Positions 41,299 through 46,882 of a stretch of 46,882 bases of DNA are shown in pieces; positions within the stretch are counted from its first letter, which is position 1; each line of letters starts with the position of its first letter. The notes below the pieces were generated by a model. That model ran no database searches. It was not told where the DNA came from and worked only from the letters and a program-made list of their open reading frames with translations. The DNA lies in the NCBI GenBank assembly GCA_964629645.1, contig CAZVSU010000007.1:1-46882 (forward strand), given 5' to 3'. The position numbers and the translations under genes were made by a program. The stretch comes from JAAKFL01 sp964629645 (GTDB taxonomy: Bacteria > Chlamydiota > Chlamydiia > Chlamydiales > SLFE01).

Positions 41299-44200
41299 AT
41301 GGGTCTTATTCATGGTCGTCCAGATGGGATCGGAAAACCTCAACTCACTGAAAAACAGTATGATACAGAGATGGCAGAAGGCGGTCGCTCTCAGACTATT
41401 GATCGCCTTGGAAGCGACGCTCTTCAACGTTCAGAGGATTCTTCCCCCCCTCTTGATGGGCAAAGGGTACAAAGTGGGCCATTATCCGGACAGGCCGCTC
41501 GCGGGGCGGCGCGCACTAACAGGGCGAGTAGTAAGATATTATTTAACCCCTTGAAAAAGATGTCGCGAGTTAAGGCTGAATTTGATTTTTACGCCGCAAT
41601 ATCACAAAGGGACGCCAGAAAGACCGTGTGGCGCTTGAAAGACATGCAAGAGAAGATTCCCCGGGACAAAGTGAAAATAATACTCATACAGCAACTCGAG
41701 TTAGCGTTGGAAAGTAGGAACGGATCGGAAAGAAGAGGGAGTCTTGAACACGTTACAAAAATGAATGAAGTGATCGCCGTCATAAAGAAAGAGCTGGAAT
41801 TCATCGAAAAGGCAGAACAAAGGGGCGCTCAGGACTCTGTCGATGACCGAGAACCAGTCCAACAACTTAACAGCTTCATCGATTCTGAAAATCCGATAGG
41901 AATCAAGCAAATGGTCGAGCAGTACGGGACTCAGCTCCTCAACACGCCTGATCCGAATCCTCGTGCAAAGAACGAGCGTCCTCTACAACGCGCTCTTGCC
42001 CTAAGAGATCCTAAGGAAATGACGAAGTGTCTTCTTGATCATGGCGCTGACTTCCGCCAGATAAAAGGGGTCGAGCCCCATGAATTTTTAATTTATGCGG
42101 ATGGGCGAGGTGATCCTGCGTTGACCGCTATCATGCTTGACTCCGGACAATTTGGTCAGCCGGATACCCTTCTCATGAACGCAATTGATCAAGGCAATGT
42201 GGACCTTGCGCGCGCGCTTGTGAGAAGCGGAAAAGTAGACGTCAACGCCCAGACACCTTCGGGCACGCCATTAGGAGCGGCCGCAGAAAAGGGAGGCGAC
42301 GTTGGATTAGGAATTGCCGCGATTTTATTAGACAACGGCGCTCTTAATGTGAAGGATTCTGTGCGGGGCGATCTCCCTTCAAATTTAGCGTCTGACAATC
42401 CTGACATTGCCCAGAAGATCACCGAAACCATGAAGGTCAACGATCGATTCGATGCTGCAAAGTATCCCCGTGCATCTGCTCAGCTTTTTCTTCTGTTGAG
42501 GGTCGCCGACGACGAAAGTCCTGAAGAGGAAATGGAGCTTCGCATCAACCAAATGAAAACCCTCGTATCGCAATATGGTCCCGGTATTTTGAATCACAAA
42601 AACAACGAGGGAATCACCATTTTAGAAGGAGCGATCCGAGAAAAAGGAAATGCTCCTTTCGTCCGCGCTTTAATTGAAAATGGCGCTGACCCAAAAAGGA
42701 TTGAAGACCGTTTTTCACTCTTCAGTTATTTGATTCCGGAAGGGGGCGCCCCCGATTTCGAAACGATAAACATATTGATCGAAGAAAGGGGACTCGACCC
42801 CAATGTGACATCGTTGGACGGTAAAAAAACAATACTGTCTCTACTCAAAAACGCCGAAGAATCAGTCGCTAAAAAACAACTCGTTTCATCTTTGGAAAAG
42901 AAACGTAAGGCATCCCCGTTTCAAAAAGCCATCGAAAGCGGCAATCTCGAAGCCGTTAATAGGGAAATAAGGGATGAACCAAAAAGAGCCAAGAGGTTTA
43001 TTTACGGAATCAACCCCGCTGTTCTCGCGCTCGAAAGAGGGCATACTGAAATTTTTAAAAAGCTCGTTGAAGCCGGCGCCCTTGATAAGGCCTACGACGA
43101 GGAGCGATCGCCGACTCTTTTGCAATTTGTGGGTCAGAAAGGAAACGTTGAACTCGGTCGATTCTTACTCAGCAAAGGGTCGCCGAAAGAGGCCGCAGAG
43201 GCAAAGACGCCTCGTGTTAGTGACAGTCCTAGGACTCCGCCGCCTCGGGCAGACAAAGACGAAGACTTTTATGCCCTTTTTTCTGCCGGACCAGCAAAAG
43301 CTGAGTTTCCACAAGCGACGACAGTATCTCCCAGTTTTGTTGCGTCGGCAGAGGCAAAGGTCGAGCCCTCGGTTGTAGAGGCTCAGCCAGCTCCTTTTGT
43401 GAAGGGGAAAAAACCAGCGTCAGAGTCAAAGGAAGAGTCATTAGATGACTTTATTGCGAGGCTATACGCAGAAGAGGAGGCTTCGCAACCACAGAAAGAG
43501 ACAATTGAATCGGATCGAGAAAATGCGAAGGGCGCTGCGAAGTCATCTGATGCCGAAACAGAGTCTGAAGAGATCTCTCGGGAGGAAATTGAAAATGAAT
43601 CTTTCCCTGTAGAGGAAGAAAAAACATCTTCACAGAGCACGGACAAGTCTACAGTAAAGAGTCCCTCCACTCTTCCACCCCTGCCTCCGCGCGACCGTCC
43701 CGAAGATCTTGTTCAGCCCTTAACTGATTTCAATAATATCGACCTGGCTTTTCTTCAGAGGGGATCGGAAGAAGAGATTAATATTTATCTATTGAACATT
43801 GGGGAGAGCGAAGAGCTATGCCGGCAATTTTTGTCCGAAAATATGGAAGCGCTTCTTAATTTTCCTGCAGACAAAACAAACAACCTAAAGGCGGTCTTTC
43901 AAGCGGTTAACGCCTTCCGTATTTTCGAAAACGGTGTGCCCGAAGACATGAAGGAAACAGTGGGAAAAAAAATAAAGGAGTGGGCGGAAGAGGCGAGCCC
44001 GGCTATTGCTTATTTGGAGGTGATGGCAGACCAAGGCGTGAATCTTCTCGAGTTTTTAGATAAGGATTGGCTGACAGGTGTCGTAGAAGAAGGAAAACGC
44101 CCCTTGTTGATGAGCGAACTATTAAAAAATGCTCCGCCGGAAGAGATTGGCATTACCCCAAAAAACATAGGGAATTTCCCGAACTATATCCGCATAGAGA

Positions 44201-44676
44201 TTTCAGAAAGATACGAGGCTCTTTTCGCTTTGGATCCTATTGTGGATGAAGCGGTTAAAATTATTGAAGACCCACCTCTTGAGCTTCTCGCGTGGAAAAG
44301 TGTGGTGCCCGACAACCTTGAGCCTCTCTTCGCTTCCCATTTAAGCCGACAATACAGTTTAACCAAGTCTCAATGGGACAAGCTATGCGAACATTTTGAA
44401 GAAAAAAAGGGTCAAACCTTCGGTGATTACATAAAAGAAAAAAGGGAAAGCATCAAAGAAAAACTCGAAGCCAAAAAACTCGAAAAACAAGAAGAGTATA
44501 GTAAGTTAACAAGAGAACGGGATTCACTTCAACAGCAAGCCTTAAAAGCCGAGGGCGCAAATGATGCCCAAGCTTTATACAATTATAAAAAACTGTTGGA
44601 AGAGCGGGAAAAGAGGCTCGTGAAGTTTAGAATGAAAAACAGATTTTTTATGGAACTGATTCAGGGACAGCAGTAG
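41299..44676 (+). CDS. Large ankyrin-repeat protein, effector candidate
   Basis: A 1125-residue protein without signal peptide or membrane helix. Residues 1-85 are disordered and rich in Ser, Gln, Gly and Arg. Residues 85-185 are helical. Ankyrin repeats, several divergent, lie at about 205-380 and 395-640, seen as LLDHGADFRQ, ARALVRSGKVDVNAQ, IAAILLDNGALNVKD, VRALIENGADPKR, INILIEERGLDPN and FKKLVEAGALDKA. A Pro/Glu/Ser-rich linker (about 640-815) follows, then a helical domain (820-1030) and a charged coiled coil (about 1030-1115). Ankyrin proteins of intracellular bacteria often act in the host cytosol; secretion is inference. It has its own promoter, and codon use seems more AT-rich than the flanking housekeeping genes. 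Confidence 0.85.
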   Translation: MGLIHGRPDGIGKPQLTEKQYDTEMAEGGRSQTIDRLGSDALQRSEDSSPPLDGQRVQSGPLSGQAARGAARTNRASSKILFNPLKKMSRVKAEFDFYAAISQRDARKTVWRLKDMQEKIPRDKVKIILIQQLELALESRNGSERRGSLEHVTKMNEVIAVIKKELEFIEKAEQRGAQDSVDDREPVQQLNSFIDSENPIGIKQMVEQYGTQLLNTPDPNPRAKNERPLQRALALRDPKEMTKCLLDHGADFRQIKGVEPHEFLIYADGRGDPALTAIMLDSGQFGQPDTLLMNAIDQGNVDLARALVRSGKVDVNAQTPSGTPLGAAAEKGGDVGLGIAAILLDNGALNVKDSVRGDLPSNLASDNPDIAQKITETMKVNDRFDAAKYPRASAQLFLLLRVADDESPEEEMELRINQMKTLVSQYGPGILNHKNNEGITILEGAIREKGNAPFVRALIENGADPKRIEDRFSLFSYLIPEGGAPDFETINILIEERGLDPNVTSLDGKKTILSLLKNAEESVAKKQLVSSLEKKRKASPFQKAIESGNLEAVNREIRDEPKRAKRFIYGINPAVLALERGHTEIFKKLVEAGALDKAYDEERSPTLLQFVGQKGNVELGRFLLSKGSPKEAAEAKTPRVSDSPRTPPPRADKDEDFYALFSAGPAKAEFPQATTVSPSFVASAEAKVEPSVVEAQPAPFVKGKKPASESKEESLDDFIARLYAEEEASQPQKETIESDRENAKGAAKSSDAETESEEISREEIENESFPVEEEKTSSQSTDKSTVKSPSTLPPLPPRDRPEDLVQPLTDFNNIDLAFLQRGSEEEINIYLLNIGESEELCRQFLSENMEALLNFPADKTNNLKAVFQAVNAFRIFENGVPEDMKETVGKKIKEWAEEASPAIAYLEVMADQGVNLLEFLDKDWLTGVVEEGKRPLLMSELLKNAPPEEIGITPKNIGNFPNYIRIEISERYEALFALDPIVDEAVKIIEDPPLELLAWKSVVPDNLEPLFASHLSRQYSLTKSQWDKLCEHFEEKKGQTFGDYIKEKRESIKEKLEAKKLEKQEEYSKLTRERDSLQQQALKAEGANDAQALYNYKKLLEEREKRLVKFRMKNRFFMELIQGQQ

Positions 44677-44711
44677 GTCAAGCGGAGCAGCCTGCTCCGC
44701 TTGAATTGACC
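44676..44711. terminator. Hairpin between the ankyrin gene and rpsJ
   Basis: TCAAGCGGAGCAG pairs with CTGCTCCGCTTGA around a three-base loop, extended by GGTCA/TGACC across a short bulge. It begins at the last base of the ankyrin stop codon and ends six bases before the rpsJ stop. There is no T-tract, as in the 2727-2771 hairpin. Confidence 0.65.
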
Positions 44712-44717
44712 TTGACC

Positions 44718-45044
44718 TTACGCCTTGATCGTGATGTCGATACCGGCAGGAAGAGACAATCCTTTCAGATCGTCGACAGTCTTCCCGGTGGGTTCGATGA
44801 TGTCGATCACCCGCTTGTGCGTTCTCATTTCAAACTGCTCGCGTGACTTTTTATTCACGTGCGGAGAGCGGAGAACAGTGAACACTTCGCGGCGCGTCGG
44901 TAGCGGGATGGGACCCGCAACACTCGCTCCGGTCCTTTTGGCTGTTTCGACAATGTCTTTCGCCGACTGGTCAAGCAGTCTCTGACAATAGCCTTTGAGC
45001 CGAATCCGGATCTTTTGCCTTTCTTTTTTGGTTGTTTTTGCCAT
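44718..45044 (-). CDS. rpsJ: 30S ribosomal protein S10
   Basis: A 108-residue uS10, also the NusE partner in antitermination. Family features are KIRIRLKGYCQRLLDQSAKDIVETAKRTGA cut in short pieces across the N-half (IRIRLKGYC, DIVETAKRTGA), then GPIPLPTRREVFTVLRSPHV and FEMRTHKRVIDI. It follows fusA after five bases, with AAAGGA inside the fusA end as ribosome site. The fusA-rpsJ order, instead of rpsJ at the head of the S10 operon, is the chlamydial arrangement. Confidence 0.98.
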   Translation of the reverse strand: MAKTTKKERQKIRIRLKGYCQRLLDQSAKDIVETAKRTGASVAGPIPLPTRREVFTVLRSPHVNKKSREQFEMRTHKRVIDIIEPTGKTVDDLKGLSLPAGIDITIKA

Positions 45045-45049
45045 GGAGC

Positions 45050-46882
<1,833 letters not shown>

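Overview
The window reads as chromosomal DNA of a member of the Chlamydiae outside the reduced animal pathogens (an environmental or Waddlia/Criblamydia-like chlamydia; the exact family is inference). The evidence is a set of gene neighbourhoods I recognise from chlamydial genomes: gpmA–NifS-like–NifU-like; an oversized PBP2 of 1119 residues; rplU–rpmA–obgE; sppA/sohB–polA–coaE–rho; and fusA–rpsJ. Between them lie accessory genes that Chlamydiaceae lack: a six-gene acyl-CoA catabolic operon, a vanadium-haloperoxidase-like enzyme, QueF, an NRPS-like protein and effector-like ankyrin, U-box-like and papain-like proteins. Base composition looks near 50% GC in genes, with AT-rich intergenic regions. 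I saw no tRNA, rRNA, IS element or CRISPR array, and no gap above about 300 bases without a gene.

Layout. 1-2.8 kb: gpmA and a coupled NifS/NifU-like pair that has lost its catalytic residues. 2.8-4 kb (minus): a permuted-papain-like protein. 4.1-10.6 kb: one translationally coupled operon (acyl-CoA dehydrogenase, carboxylase beta, AtuA split in two, crotonase, metallo-beta-lactamase fold) resembling Liu/Atu branched-chain or acyclic-terpenoid degradation, without the biotinylated alpha subunit. 10.6-12.4 kb: two membrane proteins, one U-box-like and one Inc-like. 12.4-17.4 kb: PBP2 and sigma-54. 17.4-20.6 kb (minus): a small leader ORF, a KefB-type antiporter, a PsiE-like protein and an HEXXH membrane protease. 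20.7-24.1 kb (minus): an NRPS-like protein with every catalytic motif degraded, coupled to a DUF2156 acyltransferase-like protein. 24.2-29 kb: GT39-type glycosyltransferase, queF, cysteine-rich outer-membrane protein and secreted haloperoxidase-like enzyme. 29.1-30.1 kb (minus): a 2-hydroxyacid-dehydrogenase-like protein lacking active-site residues. 30.2-41.2 kb: housekeeping genes, with a palindromic divergent promoter between sppA and pcnB. 41.3-44.7 kb: a large ankyrin protein. 44.7-46.9 kb (minus): rpsJ and the truncated fusA.

Themes. Several proteins keep an enzyme fold but have lost catalytic residues (NifS-like, NifU N-domain, NRPS-like, dehydrogenase-like), which suggests structural or regulatory reuse. 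Several promoter-like sequences place the start codon 6-7 bases after the -10 box, suggesting leaderless transcripts. The least expected pieces are the degenerate NRPS-like/DUF2156 pair, the coupled leader ORF before the antiporter, and the symmetric sppA/pcnB promoter.
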